Assembly: GCF_009930875.1 (NCBI RefSeq)
Contig: NZ_CP025249.1
Span: 682,001-746,000 of the forward strand
Direction: 5' to 3'
From: Actinomyces sp. 432
GTDB taxonomy: Bacteria > Actinomycetota > Actinomycetes > Actinomycetales > Actinomycetaceae
DNA length: 64,000 nucleotides
Position 1 is the stretch's first letter. The number at the start of each line of letters is the position of its first letter. The notes beneath the pieces are model-generated. The model made no database searches, was not told the origin of the DNA, and saw only the letters and a list, made by a program, of their open reading frames with translations. Shown here piece by piece: positions 17,321 through 24,630 of this stretch. The position numbers and the translations under genes are program-made.

Positions 17321-17527
17321 GTCCGTCGGCGCAACAGACACCTCAGCCCCGACACAATCACCACACCCCGAACCGGATGAGCCTTGTCGGTTCTTCGCAT
17401 TTGCGGGTGTGGTGGAGGCGTGCCCCGGTGGAGGTTCGCAACATGGGCAGGTGATGATGCCTCACGCTCGGCGGCGATGCGTCTGGGTGGGGAACGGCAT
17501 GAGATGCGAGGGCTGCTTGGTGCGTTG

Positions 17528-17609
17528 CACGACCTTGGTGCGTGTTGCACTACCCCGGGGTGGTCGTGGAACACGCACCAAGGTCGTGGACAAGCACCAA
17601 GGTCGTGGA
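17528..17609. repeat. Repeated CACGACCTTGGTGC motif with a perfect 19-bp inverted pair
   Basis: CACGACCTTGGTGCGTGTT at 17528-17546 is the exact reverse complement of 17570-17588, around a 23-base GC-rich centre. A third copy of the right-hand type (GCACCAAGGTCGTGGA) follows at 17594-17609. The surrounding open frames on both strands look like translation artefacts of the repeat. No protein family was recognised. Confidence 0.65.
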
Positions 17610-17930
17610 ACGCGGCCCGGGGCGTGCAGTGGGTGCGAAGGTCGTTCAACGCACCGTTTGCCTCTCGCCAGGGGCGCCAGGCATCTGATTCTGATCGTCG
17701 AGAACGCCGGCCGCTTCGGCTCGGCGCAGCAGAGGAGTTGGCCGCCGTCAGCCAGCACGCAGACTGCGCCCAAAGCCCCGAGAGCCCGCACCCCGCGGCC
17801 ACGATTCAACACCTCCACCGGCGCCCCGACCAGTCAACCCCACCAGTGCACTCGCAAACGCGAAGAACCCGTTTGTCTGGGCTCGTGATGCTCATCGGAG
17901 AAGATCGCTCATGCCGCTGAGCTCCGCGGC

Positions 17931-18023
17931 ATGGGCGAGCTGACCTACCTCACCGGCTGCGGCGCCGTCGTGCCCGAACAGATCGACGGCATGTTCGTCG
18001 GCTGGCCAATTCCAATGCGCTGA
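17931..18023 (+). pseudogene. Short N-terminal fragment resembling a GNAT acetyltransferase
   Basis: A 30-residue open frame, MGELTYLTG then GAVVPEQIDGMFVGWPIP, resembles the first strand and FxVGW segment of some GNAT acetyltransferases. It then stops. The remainder of a GNAT domain is not present downstream, where the next 80 bases lead to the arfB stop. It is treated as a gene relic with low certainty. Confidence 0.35.
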
Positions 18024-18103
18024 CGGGCGGAGGAGCAAAAGGGCCGCCCGCGGGTCTCTGAGAACGTTCGCCCGCATCCCTGCCGCGGCAAGCGTCTGCG
18101 GCT

Positions 18104-18541
18104 CTACTCGGCGGGAGGTCTGCGCCGCAGGGTCTTGAGTTCCGCGCGCCGTCGCTTGGCCGCCAGACGACGCCGCTGGGAACCGCGGGTGGGCTTGGTC
18201 GCCCGGCGCGCCACCGGCGGCGCGAGTGCGCCCCGCAGCAACCCCGCCAGGCGCTCCCGCGCCGCCATCCGATTGCGGTACTGGGAGCGGTGTTCGGCCG
18301 CGGTAACCGTGAGCACCGTCCCGGTCAGGCGCTCGCTCAGGTTCTGCAGGGCTCGCTGGCGCTGCCGCTCGTCAAGCGTCGTCGTCGCCAGGTCCAGGCT
18401 CAGCTGGACGCGGGAGTCGGCGGTGTTGACGCCCTGGCCGCCGGGGCCGGACGCGTGCGTGAACTGCTCGCTCAGCTCCGCCGCCGGCACCGTCAGCCCC
18501 CGCGGACAGCCGGGGCCGGGCGGGATCAACAGGTCCTTCAT
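18104..18541 (-). CDS. arfB: Alternative ribosome-rescue factor (ArfB/YaeJ-like peptidyl-tRNA hydrolase)
   Basis: This frees ribosomes stalled without a stop codon by hydrolysing peptidyl-tRNA. The protein has 145 residues, close to E. coli ArfB. The catalytic GGQ motif is in FTHASGPGGQGVNTADSRV. The C-terminal tail is strongly basic (RRATKPTRGSQRRRLAAKRR and onwards), as needed to enter the empty mRNA channel. The ATG at 18541 is chosen because it places the GGQ domain at the right distance; the frame continues upstream without similarity. It is divergent from the next gene, with only 33 bases between starts. Confidence 0.88.
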   Translation of the reverse strand: MKDLLIPPGPGCPRGLTVPAAELSEQFTHASGPGGQGVNTADSRVQLSLDLATTTLDERQRQRALQNLSERLTGTVLTVTAAEHRSQYRNRMAARERLAGLLRGALAPPVARRATKPTRGSQRRRLAAKRRRAELKTLRRRPPAE

Positions 18542-18574
18542 GCGACCAGTGTGCGCCGGGCCTACCCTGGGCGC

Positions 18575-19501
18575 ATGCCTCCGGCCCGCCAGCCTCCGCC
18601 CGTATTCACCGCCGCGGGCCGGCATGCGCTCGCCCTGGTGGCCCGCGAGGCCCGCGCCGACGGCGTCCGCGAGGTCCTCGCACCCCGCGTGCGCTGCACC
18701 GCGATGGTCATCCCCTTCGAACTCGAGGGCCTGCGCGTCACCGACGTCGGCTGCGGCCCCACCGGCCTGCTCGACCCCGGCGCACTCGCCACAGCGCTCG
18801 CGGCCTGCACGCGCCCGCCGCTCATCCTGCATGCCGAGACCTTCGGCAACCGGGCCGACGGCGAACTCCGCACCGCGCTCGCGGCCGCCCGCCGCACCGG
18901 GGCGCGCATCGTCGTCGACGCCACCCACACGGTGCTGGAGCGTGCCGATGAACTGCTGGCGGACGCCGGAACTACGCACCATCCCGACGCCGACTACCTG
19001 GTCGCCAGCCTGCGCAAGCTACTGCCAATCCCTCTCGGCGGCGTGGTCCACGGGCTCACCAGTCCGCCAGAGCTCGCAGACGACCCCCTTAACGCGGACC
19101 TGGCTGCCGTCGCCGAGATCGCCGAACGCCGCCCCGCTGTGCCCGTGCTTATGGACGCCGTCGAGGACCTGCTTGACGTCGCCTGGGCACCCGCACCCAT
19201 GCCGGGCCCTTACCGCGCCAGGCTCGCCCTGCCGGAGTTCAATCCCGAACTCTCCCGCCGTCGCGCTAGCCTGGCGCGCCTGCACGCCGCTGTCGCCGAC
19301 CTGGACGTCGTCAATCCCGGGGCCGCCCACCCGCCCGTCATCGCCCATCCCCGCGCCGCCGCCATCCGGGCGGAACTCGCACGTGCCGGTTTCTCCCTGC
19401 CCCTGCACTGGGATGGAGCCACCGATGGGCTCGTCGCGCTGCCCGACGACCCGCAGGCGATCAAGATAGTGCACCGTTCGGCGGGTTCACGCCGCTCCTG
19501 A
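18575..19501 (+). CDS. DegT/DnrJ-like PLP-dependent aminotransferase-fold protein
   Basis: The protein has 308 residues from the ATG at 18575. The segment DADYLVASLRKLLPIPLGG resembles the aminotransferase motif SxRKxxPxPDGG that carries the PLP lysine. An acidic residue in RIVVDATHTVLE fits the PLP-binding Asp. It is shorter than the 370-400 residues usual for the family. A TACCCT box lies 6 bases before the start, suggesting a leaderless message. The substrate is unknown and no sugar-nucleotide genes are nearby, so assignment rests on motif similarity only. Confidence 0.6.
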   Translation: MPPARQPPPVFTAAGRHALALVAREARADGVREVLAPRVRCTAMVIPFELEGLRVTDVGCGPTGLLDPGALATALAACTRPPLILHAETFGNRADGELRTALAAARRTGARIVVDATHTVLERADELLADAGTTHHPDADYLVASLRKLLPIPLGGVVHGLTSPPELADDPLNADLAAVAEIAERRPAVPVLMDAVEDLLDVAWAPAPMPGPYRARLALPEFNPELSRRRASLARLHAAVADLDVVNPGAAHPPVIAHPRAAAIRAELARAGFSLPLHWDGATDGLVALPDDPQAIKIVHRSAGSRRS

Positions 19502-19541
19502 CTCGACGTTCTTGCTCGGCTAGGGGCCACAACGTAGCGGG

Positions 19542-19560
19542 TACCAATTATTGGTAGAAT
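19542..19560 (+). promoter_or_regulatory. Palindromic operator overlapping the -10 box of parD
   Basis: TACCAAT (19542-19548) and ATTGGTA (19550-19556) form a perfect inverted repeat with a one-base centre. It overlaps a TAGAAT box (19555-19560), which lies 7 bases before the parD ATG. This is the expected layout for autoregulation by a ribbon-helix-helix antitoxin. Confidence 0.65.
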
Positions 19561-19567
19561 GGGGCTC

Positions 19568-19810
19568 ATGGCAACGAACACCTCCGTCAGCCTCGACGAT
19601 CACTTCACCGGATTTATTGCGCACCAGGTCGGATCTGGACGCTACCGGTCCGCGAGCGAGGTCATCCGCGCCGGCCTGCGCCTGTTGGAGGATCGGGAGA
19701 CGGAACTGGCGGCATTACGTGAAGCGCTTGCGGAAGGCGAGGCCAGTGGGCCTGCTGAGCCCTTCGACTTCGATGCCTTCATCGCCTCCAAAACCTCAAA
19801 GACGGCATGA
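19568..19810 (+). CDS. parD: ParD-family ribbon-helix-helix antitoxin
   Basis: The protein has 80 residues. The N-terminal ribbon-helix-helix is clear: [20 protein letters not shown], then [20 protein letters not shown], the typical ParD signature. The C-terminal acidic tail ([10 protein letters not shown]) would bind the toxin. The start at 19568 gives the canonical MATNTSVSL; an ATG nine bases earlier is in frame. The stop overlaps the ATG of the toxin remnant as ATGA, normal for this operon type. Because the toxin is cut short, the antitoxin now appears to be an orphan regulator. Confidence 0.9.
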   Translation: MATNTSVSLDDHFTGFIAHQVGSGRYRSASEVIRAGLRLLEDRETELAALREALAEGEASGPAEPFDFDAFIASKTSKTA

Positions 19811-19842
19811 GCATCTATCGGCTGACCCCGGCAGCGCGCTGA
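19807..19842 (+). pseudogene. ParE toxin remnant of 11 codons
   Basis: Directly coupled to parD, the frame reads [11 protein letters not shown] and then a TGA stop. ParE proteins typically begin with exactly this kind of strand (xYRLTPxARxDL). Nothing further of the toxin is recognisable before the end of the DUF4256 gene only 9 bases later, so the body of parE has been deleted. Confidence 0.75.
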
Positions 19843-19851
19843 TCCCAACTG

Positions 19852-20373
19852 CTACACCCGTAGGACACCGCGCCAGCCGCGCGCACCGTAGTAGGAGTCG
19901 GCGCCGTTGTGGTAGACGAAGACCCGGCCGAAGCGCCGGTCGCCGAACAGCGCCCCGCCCAGGGCACGCACGTCCGCCGGCGTCGCCAGCCAGGTCGAGG
20001 TCTTCAAGTCGAACTCCCCGAGGCTCTGCAAGTGGCGGTACTCCGCCTCACCCATGAGCCGGGCGCCGAAGGCCGCAGCCTCGCCCGCGGCGCTGCCCCG
20101 CGGCGGGTTCCGCTTGCGGGAGCGCAGGGCTTCATCATCCAGGCAGAGGCTGCGCCGGCCGGCGGGGGACTCGGCCGAGCAGTCGTAGAAGACGAATTCG
20201 TCCGCCTGCGCGTCATAGTCGACGACGTCGGGCTCCCCACCCGTGTCCTCCATGCGCCTGAGCACGGTCAGCGCCTCGGGACGCGCGGCCAGGCGCGCGG
20301 CGACCGCATCCCAGGAGATGCCCTCGTGCCGGTGCGGGTATGCCGCGAAGCGGTCTCTGAGCACGTCGATCAT
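19852..20373 (-). CDS. DUF4256 family protein
   Basis: The protein has 173 residues and matches this family of unknown function along its whole length. Characteristic stretches are YPHRHEGISWDAVAARL, TGGEPDVVDYD, YDCSAESPAGRRSLCLDDEA, GEFDLKTSTWLATPADVRAL and FVYHNGADSYYGARGWRG. The start ATG at 20373 has a good ribosome site (GAAGGAAACG). It is divergent from the diaminopimelate dehydrogenase gene. No function is known for the family; the conserved charged and Cys residues suggest an enzyme. Confidence 0.9.
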   Translation of the reverse strand: MIDVLRDRFAAYPHRHEGISWDAVAARLAARPEALTVLRRMEDTGGEPDVVDYDAQADEFVFYDCSAESPAGRRSLCLDDEALRSRKRNPPRGSAAGEAAAFGARLMGEAEYRHLQSLGEFDLKTSTWLATPADVRALGGALFGDRRFGRVFVYHNGADSYYGARGWRGVLRV

Positions 20374-20535
20374 GTCGTTTCCTTCGTTCGGATGTGCCAA
20401 TGGCCGGACACATTGTCGCTTACGCGGACGGGGCACGGCGGATGCGCCGGCGCGAGCCACTCCTCGGCCCGTCACGCGACGGCAACACGACAGGTCTCTA
20501 GGATCGCCCCCGTAGCAAGCACACCAGGAGGAAGC

Positions 20536-21555
20536 ATGATCAGGGTAGCGATCAACGGATACGGCAACCTCGGGCGCGGCGCCGAGCAGGCCATCACCAA
20601 GAACGAGGACATGGAGCTCGTCGTAGTCTTCACGCGGCGTGACCCGGCTACGGTCGCCACTCAGGGCGCGCCCGTCGCCCACGTGGACGACATGCCCGCC
20701 TGGGCCGACAAGGTGGACGTCTGCCTCAACTGCGGCGGCTCGGCCACCGACCTGATCGAGCAGACTCCGGCTGCCGCCGCGCTGTTCAACACGGTCGACT
20801 CCTTTGACACCCACGCCCGCATCCCCGAGCACTTCGCCGCCGTCGACGCCGCCGCCAAGGCTTCCGGGCACGTCGCCCTGATCTCCACCGGCTGGGACCC
20901 GGGCCTGTTCTCCATGCTGCGGGTCCTGGGGGAGGCCGTCCTGCCAGACGGCGCCACCACCACCTTCTGGGGTCCCGGCGTCTCCCAGGGGCACTCCGAC
21001 GCCCTGCGCCGCATTGACGGCGTTGTGGACGCCAAGCAGTACACCCGGCCGGTCGAGGCGACCGTCGCCGCGGTCAAGTCCGGCGATGACGTTGAGCTCA
21101 CCACTCGCTCCATGCACACGCGCGAGTGCTATGTGGTGGCCGAGGCTGGCGCCGACCTGGCCCGCATTGAGCGGGAGATCAAGGCGATGCCCAACTACTT
21201 CGCCGACTACGACACCACCGTCAACTTCATCACCGCCGAGGAACTGGCCGCCGAGCACGCCGGCATCCCGCACGGCGGCACCGTGGTTCGCCGTGGTCAC
21301 ACCTCCGATGGTGTGGCCGAGACCGTGAACTTCGAGCTGCAGCTCGGCTCCAACCCGGAGTTCACCGGTTCCGTGGTGGCCGCCATGGGGCGGGCGGTGG
21401 CGAGGATTGCTGCCCGCGGCGAGTCTGGCGCGCGCACCGTTTTTGACGTGACGCTGGCAGACCTGTCCGCCAAGTCCCCGAGGACCTGCGCGCCCACTAC
21501 CTGTGAGGCGCGATCGGGCGCGGGCGTTCCACCGACTGACTGCTCACGCAGGTGA
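20536..21555 (+). CDS. ddh: Meso-diaminopimelate D-dehydrogenase, C-terminal frameshift
   Basis: This NADPH enzyme reductively aminates tetrahydrodipicolinate to meso-diaminopimelate in one step, for lysine and cell wall. The Rossmann start is IRVAINGYGNLGRGAE; family segments STGWDPGLFSMLR, WGPGVSQGHSDA, and GHTSDGVAETVNFELQLGSNPEFTG are all present. AGGAGG precedes the ATG. The expected end is SAKSPEDLRAHYL with a stop at 21504-21506. Here one C seems missing in TCCCCGAG (21474-21481), so the frame reads on as SPRTCAPTTC and onwards to 21555. The last about 27 residues are therefore not native. This is either a sequencing error in a C run or a real mutation; the active site is intact. Confidence 0.9.
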   Translation: MIRVAINGYGNLGRGAEQAITKNEDMELVVVFTRRDPATVATQGAPVAHVDDMPAWADKVDVCLNCGGSATDLIEQTPAAAALFNTVDSFDTHARIPEHFAAVDAAAKASGHVALISTGWDPGLFSMLRVLGEAVLPDGATTTFWGPGVSQGHSDALRRIDGVVDAKQYTRPVEATVAAVKSGDDVELTTRSMHTRECYVVAEAGADLARIEREIKAMPNYFADYDTTVNFITAEELAAEHAGIPHGGTVVRRGHTSDGVAETVNFELQLGSNPEFTGSVVAAMGRAVARIAARGESGARTVFDVTLADLSAKSPRTCAPTTCEARSGAGVPPTDCSRR

Positions 21556-21561
21556 ATCGGC

Positions 21562-21976
21562 GTGATCGCCCGCGCCCATGGGCCGATAGCAATGGCGGTT
21601 GCGAAAGCGTTCGACGTTCCCGACCGTGATGACGTGACCGTCTGGGGCCGAGGGGGCGCCGCGCGCCTTCCTGTGCGTTCACGGGGCGGGTGGCTCGCGG
21701 CGCGATGCCGAGGTATTCGCTTCGCGGGCCGCCCAGGACGGCCGGCAGACGGTCGTCTGGGATGTGCCGATGTCGATCATCATGGGGGAGCGGGATGAAT
21801 TGGTGCCGCGCGAGTCGGCAGAGGACTTCTGCCGTCGCTTCGTCGCTGGCCTGACGGTTGTTCCGGGCACCCACTGGCTGCACGCGCCAGGAGAGGTGGA
21901 CGCAGTGGCCCAGTGGGAACGGCTGCGGCTCCAGCAGGGCGCAAGGGCGCGTTCGCAGGCTCTCCCTGCTGAGTGA
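21562..21976 (+). pseudogene. Alpha/beta-hydrolase relic with frameshift and internal deletion
   Basis: The first frame starts from GTG 21562 (IARAHGPIAMAVAKAFDVPD). Another frame then gives RAFLCVHGAGGSRRDAEVFA and QTVVWDVP, the HGxGG oxyanion loop of a hydrolase. This joins directly to MSIIMGERDELVPRESAEDF and VVPGTHWLHAPG, the acid- and His-bearing C-terminus. The central part with the nucleophile elbow (GxSxG) and lid is missing. It has one frameshift near 21650-21670 and one deletion near 21770, so it is not functional. Confidence 0.65.
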
Positions 21977-21977
21977 G

Positions 21978-22101
21978 GTGTCACGGATTGCACCACTTTT
22001 ACCCCGCGCCGACCTGAACCGCGGAGGCAAACCGCATGATCGCGCTGCTACATCCGGGAAGCATCACCACCGTCGGCTGAAAGTGGTGCAATCCGTGCCA
22101 T
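21978..22101. repeat. Non-coding element with 18-23 bp inverted ends, copy 1
   Basis: CACGGATTGCACCACTTT (21982-21999) is the exact reverse complement of 22080-22097; 80 bases separate them. The same end sequence, diverged, brackets a similar about 80-base interior at 48961-49086. It lies between the hydrolase relic and the lipoprotein gene. Its size and inverted ends resemble a small non-autonomous mobile element or a bidirectional terminator-type repeat; no transposase is linked. Confidence 0.65.
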
Positions 22102-22124
22102 GGTTCACGGGTATCGTCAGGGGG

Positions 22125-22204
22125 GCCGCTGACCCGGCGATTGTCCGGGATCCGCTACCCGGCAATTGTCGGGGTGCCGCTGATCCGGCGATTGACCGTG
22201 GGGT
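22125..22204. repeat. Three imperfect tandem repeats of 24-29 bases
   Basis: Units start at 22125, 22152 and 22176, each with a core like CCGCTGAYCCGGCGATTG. They directly follow the inverted-repeat element. No gene covers them. Confidence 0.6.
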
Positions 22205-22415
22205 CGTCAGCTCGGGACTCGTAGCTGCGGCGGTCAACGGGCTCATTGCAGCGGTTTGAAGGTGGGGCGGTCGGCGAATGCCGGCAGGAGGTGCGTCTTT
22301 GGCCGCGAGTCGAGCGCGCGAGCGAGTGCGCCAGAACCGTTATCTTGGTAGCTTCACAGTCGCAGGCGCTCCCGAGGCGCCGTGCTTCCGTCCCGACAGT
22401 AGACAGGATCCAGAC

Positions 22416-22988
22416 ATGAAGACTCCTCTCCTGAAGACCACCACCACGGCCGCTGCGCTCGTGCTCGTCCTCGGCCTGGGCGCTTGCGGCAGCAACAGCT
22501 CGAGCGACGCCGAGCAGTCCGCCTCCCCGGCAGTCGCGGACTCGGCAACCGCAGCCGAGGGAGGAAACGACTCTGAATCGGATCCGGGTGCGGACGCGCC
22601 ACTGCCGCTAGAGGACGTCAAGGTCGGGGGCTCTTTCACCGGAACTCTCGACGGCGAGCCATTCGAGATCGAGAATGCCGGGGTGGCCTGCGGCTCACAG
22701 GACGGCCAGACCACGATCGGCGTGGGCCCGACGGATTCCGTGATTTCGGACGCGGGGGTGCGCTCGGTGTCCCTGGCTATTGACGACGCCTCAAGCGAGG
22801 TACGACTGATCACCATCGTCCCCGGCGATGACGCGTCCCTCAACTACACGAACATTGAGGGATACCGGAGCCAGGCGGGAGACGTGCAGGTCGAGGTAAG
22901 CGAAAAGACCTACACCGTCACTGGTGAGGCCGCCCCGAGCGGCTCGACGGAGACGAAGAGCATCGACTTCGTCATCACCTGTCCCTGA
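22416..22988 (+). CDS. LpqH-like lipoprotein antigen
   Basis: This is a surface lipoprotein of 190 residues. The signal peptide ends with lipobox LGAC (Cys about residue 24), followed by a Ser/Ala/Asp-rich linker to about residue 60. The folded part (GGSFTGTLDGEPFEIENAGVA, a Cys, IGVGPTDSVISDAG, YTVTGEA, and a final FVITCP) matches the 19-kDa LpqH lipoprotein domain, with two Cys likely disulfide-bonded. The ATG at 22416 is chosen because it gives a clean signal sequence, with AGGAT ahead of it. Function of the family is not settled. Confidence 0.75.
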   Translation: MKTPLLKTTTTAAALVLVLGLGACGSNSSSDAEQSASPAVADSATAAEGGNDSESDPGADAPLPLEDVKVGGSFTGTLDGEPFEIENAGVACGSQDGQTTIGVGPTDSVISDAGVRSVSLAIDDASSEVRLITIVPGDDASLNYTNIEGYRSQAGDVQVEVSEKTYTVTGEAAPSGSTETKSIDFVITCP

Positions 22989-23271
22989 CGTACCCGGGCG
23001 GTGCGGGCACCCGGGGAAAGCGCCGCGCACGCGGAGAGCGTTGCGGCCGCGCATTGCCGCCGCCGGGCGGGGCGCGGATGGAGCTGTGTGCCCGGGGTAC
23101 CTGCGCAGCTGGATACCGCCGGGGCGCGGCGGCTGGCCGCGTCGCAGCGCGGTTCTCATCTCCCGCCCACGAGGACTGCGCTTGGGGTCGCCTCCCTGAA
23201 GCTGACGGAACATGCCGCATCGCCCGGCCGCGGGGACTGCGCCCACGCCGCCTCGCGGCTAGAGTCGGGGC
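22989..23271. other. Intergenic gap, no gene seen
   Basis: These 283 bases are very GC-rich and hold no open frame with family similarity. The only recognisable feature is a TAGAGT box at 23260-23265, 6 bases before the DUF1349 start. Confidence 0.5.
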
Positions 23272-23862
23272 ATGACGTCGCTTCCCTGGTCCGCAGGCCA
23301 CTGGCTGAACCCGCCCGCAGCTGCTGAGGAGAGGGGCGGGGACCTGCTAGTCACCGCCGTGGAGAAGTCCGACGCTTGGAGGCGCACCAGTTACGGATTC
23401 ATCGTCGACACCGCCCACGCCTTGCTGGCGCCCTTCGAACCGGGCACTGCGGTTGAGGTGGATATGACCGCGGCCTTCACTGAGAACTTCGACCAGGCCG
23501 GCATTATGGTGCGCGTCGACCCCGAGAACTGGGTGAAGGCCGGGGTTGAGTTCTCCGACGGCGCCTGCCAACTGGGTGCCGTTGTCACGGCCGGCAACTC
23601 CGACTGGTCGGTGAGCCCGGTGCCCGACTGGCAGGGCGAGCGCGTGCGCATTCGGGTCAGCCGCAAAGGTGACGCCCTCACCGTGCGCGCGGGGCTCATA
23701 GCGCCCGACGGCGCTGCCGCCCTGCGCATGGTGCGTCTGCTGCCCTTCCCCGAGGACGCCGTCGCGCAGGCCGGCCCCTACCTGTGTGCCCCCAGCCGGG
23801 CCGGGCTGACCGTCCCCTTCCATGCCTGGAGGGTCACCGAGGCCGACGCCTCACTTCACTGA
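23272..23862 (+). CDS. DUF1349 (REE1-like beta-sandwich) protein
   Basis: The protein has 196 residues and matches DUF1349 proteins, which have a concanavalin-like jelly-roll fold. Typical stretches are DTAHALLAPF, FDQAGIMVRVDPENWVKAGVEFSDG and VRIRVSRKGDALTVRA, followed by RMVRLLPFP and GPYLCAPSRAGLTVPFHAW. It is a cytoplasmic protein without signal peptide. TAGAGT, 6 bases before the ATG and without a ribosome site, suggests a leaderless message. Family members may bind sugar or act with oxidoreductases; the role here is unknown. Confidence 0.85.
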   Translation: MTSLPWSAGHWLNPPAAAEERGGDLLVTAVEKSDAWRRTSYGFIVDTAHALLAPFEPGTAVEVDMTAAFTENFDQAGIMVRVDPENWVKAGVEFSDGACQLGAVVTAGNSDWSVSPVPDWQGERVRIRVSRKGDALTVRAGLIAPDGAAALRMVRLLPFPEDAVAQAGPYLCAPSRAGLTVPFHAWRVTEADASLH

Positions 23863-24295
23863 TTCGCGGCACGGACGGTACTGCCGGGGCTTGCCGCTGG
23901 CCGAGCTCATGCGCCGGCTGCCGCGCCTGACCCGAATGGGGTTGCTGCCCGCCATGGGCGACCGCACTGGCGCTGGTGCAGCTTGCCGCTGAACCGGGCT
24001 CCGCCGCCTTCGCCTTCTCCAGTACTCGTCCGGGATACTGGCAGCCGACCGCGATGGCTCCGTTGGGCATCAGCCCCGCCGCCGCCTTGATGACGCGCTA
24101 AGGGTGGTGGATGCGATGCCCCTCGGTGGTACGGACTGCGCGCTGCCCATGCTGTACGCCGCCGAACACGAGCTGGAAGTGGACACCTTCGTCATCTACA
24201 CCGACAACGAGACGTGGGCCGATGGCATCCACCCCTTCCAGGCGCTCGGATGCAGTAGAGAACTGGTGGCCCAGATCGTGCGTCGACGGCGCTGA
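23863..24295 (+). pseudogene. Decayed Ro60/Rsr (TROVE-VWA) RNA-binding protein gene
   Basis: Ro60 orthologs bind Y RNAs and help RNA quality control. Three pieces survive in different frames. GLPLAELMRRLPRLTRMGLL matches the end of the TROVE HEAT-repeat ring (usually PLTALLRNLGRMT). TALALVQLAAEPGSAAFAFS with SPAAALMTR resembles part of the VWA domain. VVDAMPLGGTDCALPMLYAA followed by VDTFVIYTDNETWADGIHPF, ending at 24295, holds the diagnostic TDCALPM and TDNETW motifs of the MIDAS region. The first about 400 residues, the DxSGSM motif and the C-terminus are gone. The gene is clearly dead. Confidence 0.75.
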
Positions 24296-24461
24296 TAAGC
24301 GCCTGCGTAGCGGTCCTTTAGCAATTCGTGTCATGAGGAACCTGTAGCCTGCCCAAGTCGGCTCCATCTGGCCCTGTGGGGCAGTCCTCCGGGGCGTGTC
24401 GGGCATACGCCCAAACGCCCGGTAGCTCAGGGCAATCTCAACCATCTCCGCACCGAAGCCC
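24296..24461. other. Gap between the Ro60 relic and the helicase, no gene seen
   Basis: There is no coding frame with similarity. A GCCCGGTAGCTCAGG stretch (24417-24431) looks like the 5' end and D-stem start of a tRNA, but no anticodon or T arm follows. Because Ro60 genes often neighbour Y RNA genes with a tRNA-like module, this could be a relic of one; the evidence is weak. Confidence 0.3.
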
Positions 24462-24630
24462 ATGAAGTTCAACAATCACGATCTGGCCCTGCGGGGCATG
24501 CTCAGCGTTCTCCCTCCGCATCTGGAGCGTTATCTACGCAACACGCTGGCCAATCGTTGCACACCCGAAACGCTGCGGGCCCTGCTTGCCGGGTCGGGGC
24601 CGGTTCCGGAGTTCCCCGACCTGGCGGCCG
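24462..24630 (+). pseudogene. Truncated N-terminal HEPN (Swt1-type) piece of the large helicase
   Basis: MKFNNHDLALRGMLSVLPPH followed by LERYLRNTLANRCTPE resembles the start of the Swt1-type HEPN domain found in front of DUF4011 helicases. After GPVPEFPDLA (near 24620-24632) the similarity moves to another frame, RELVEPWRFTWDVD, which begins the main helicase reading frame. The HEPN domain itself is missing most of its length. The helicase has thus lost its natural N-terminus through deletion plus frameshift. Confidence 0.55.

Noticed and set aside
17340..17920. Long open frames on both strands between 17.3 and 17.9 kb
   Set aside because: They are Arg/Pro/His-rich translations of repeats with no family similarity, no ribosome sites and biased composition typical of non-coding GC-rich DNA.
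24417..24440. tRNA-like 5' end GCCCGGTAGCTCAGG
   Set aside because: No matching anticodon arm, T loop (TTCGAAT) or 3' acceptor follows, and it cannot fold into a cloverleaf. At most it is a relic of a Y RNA module.
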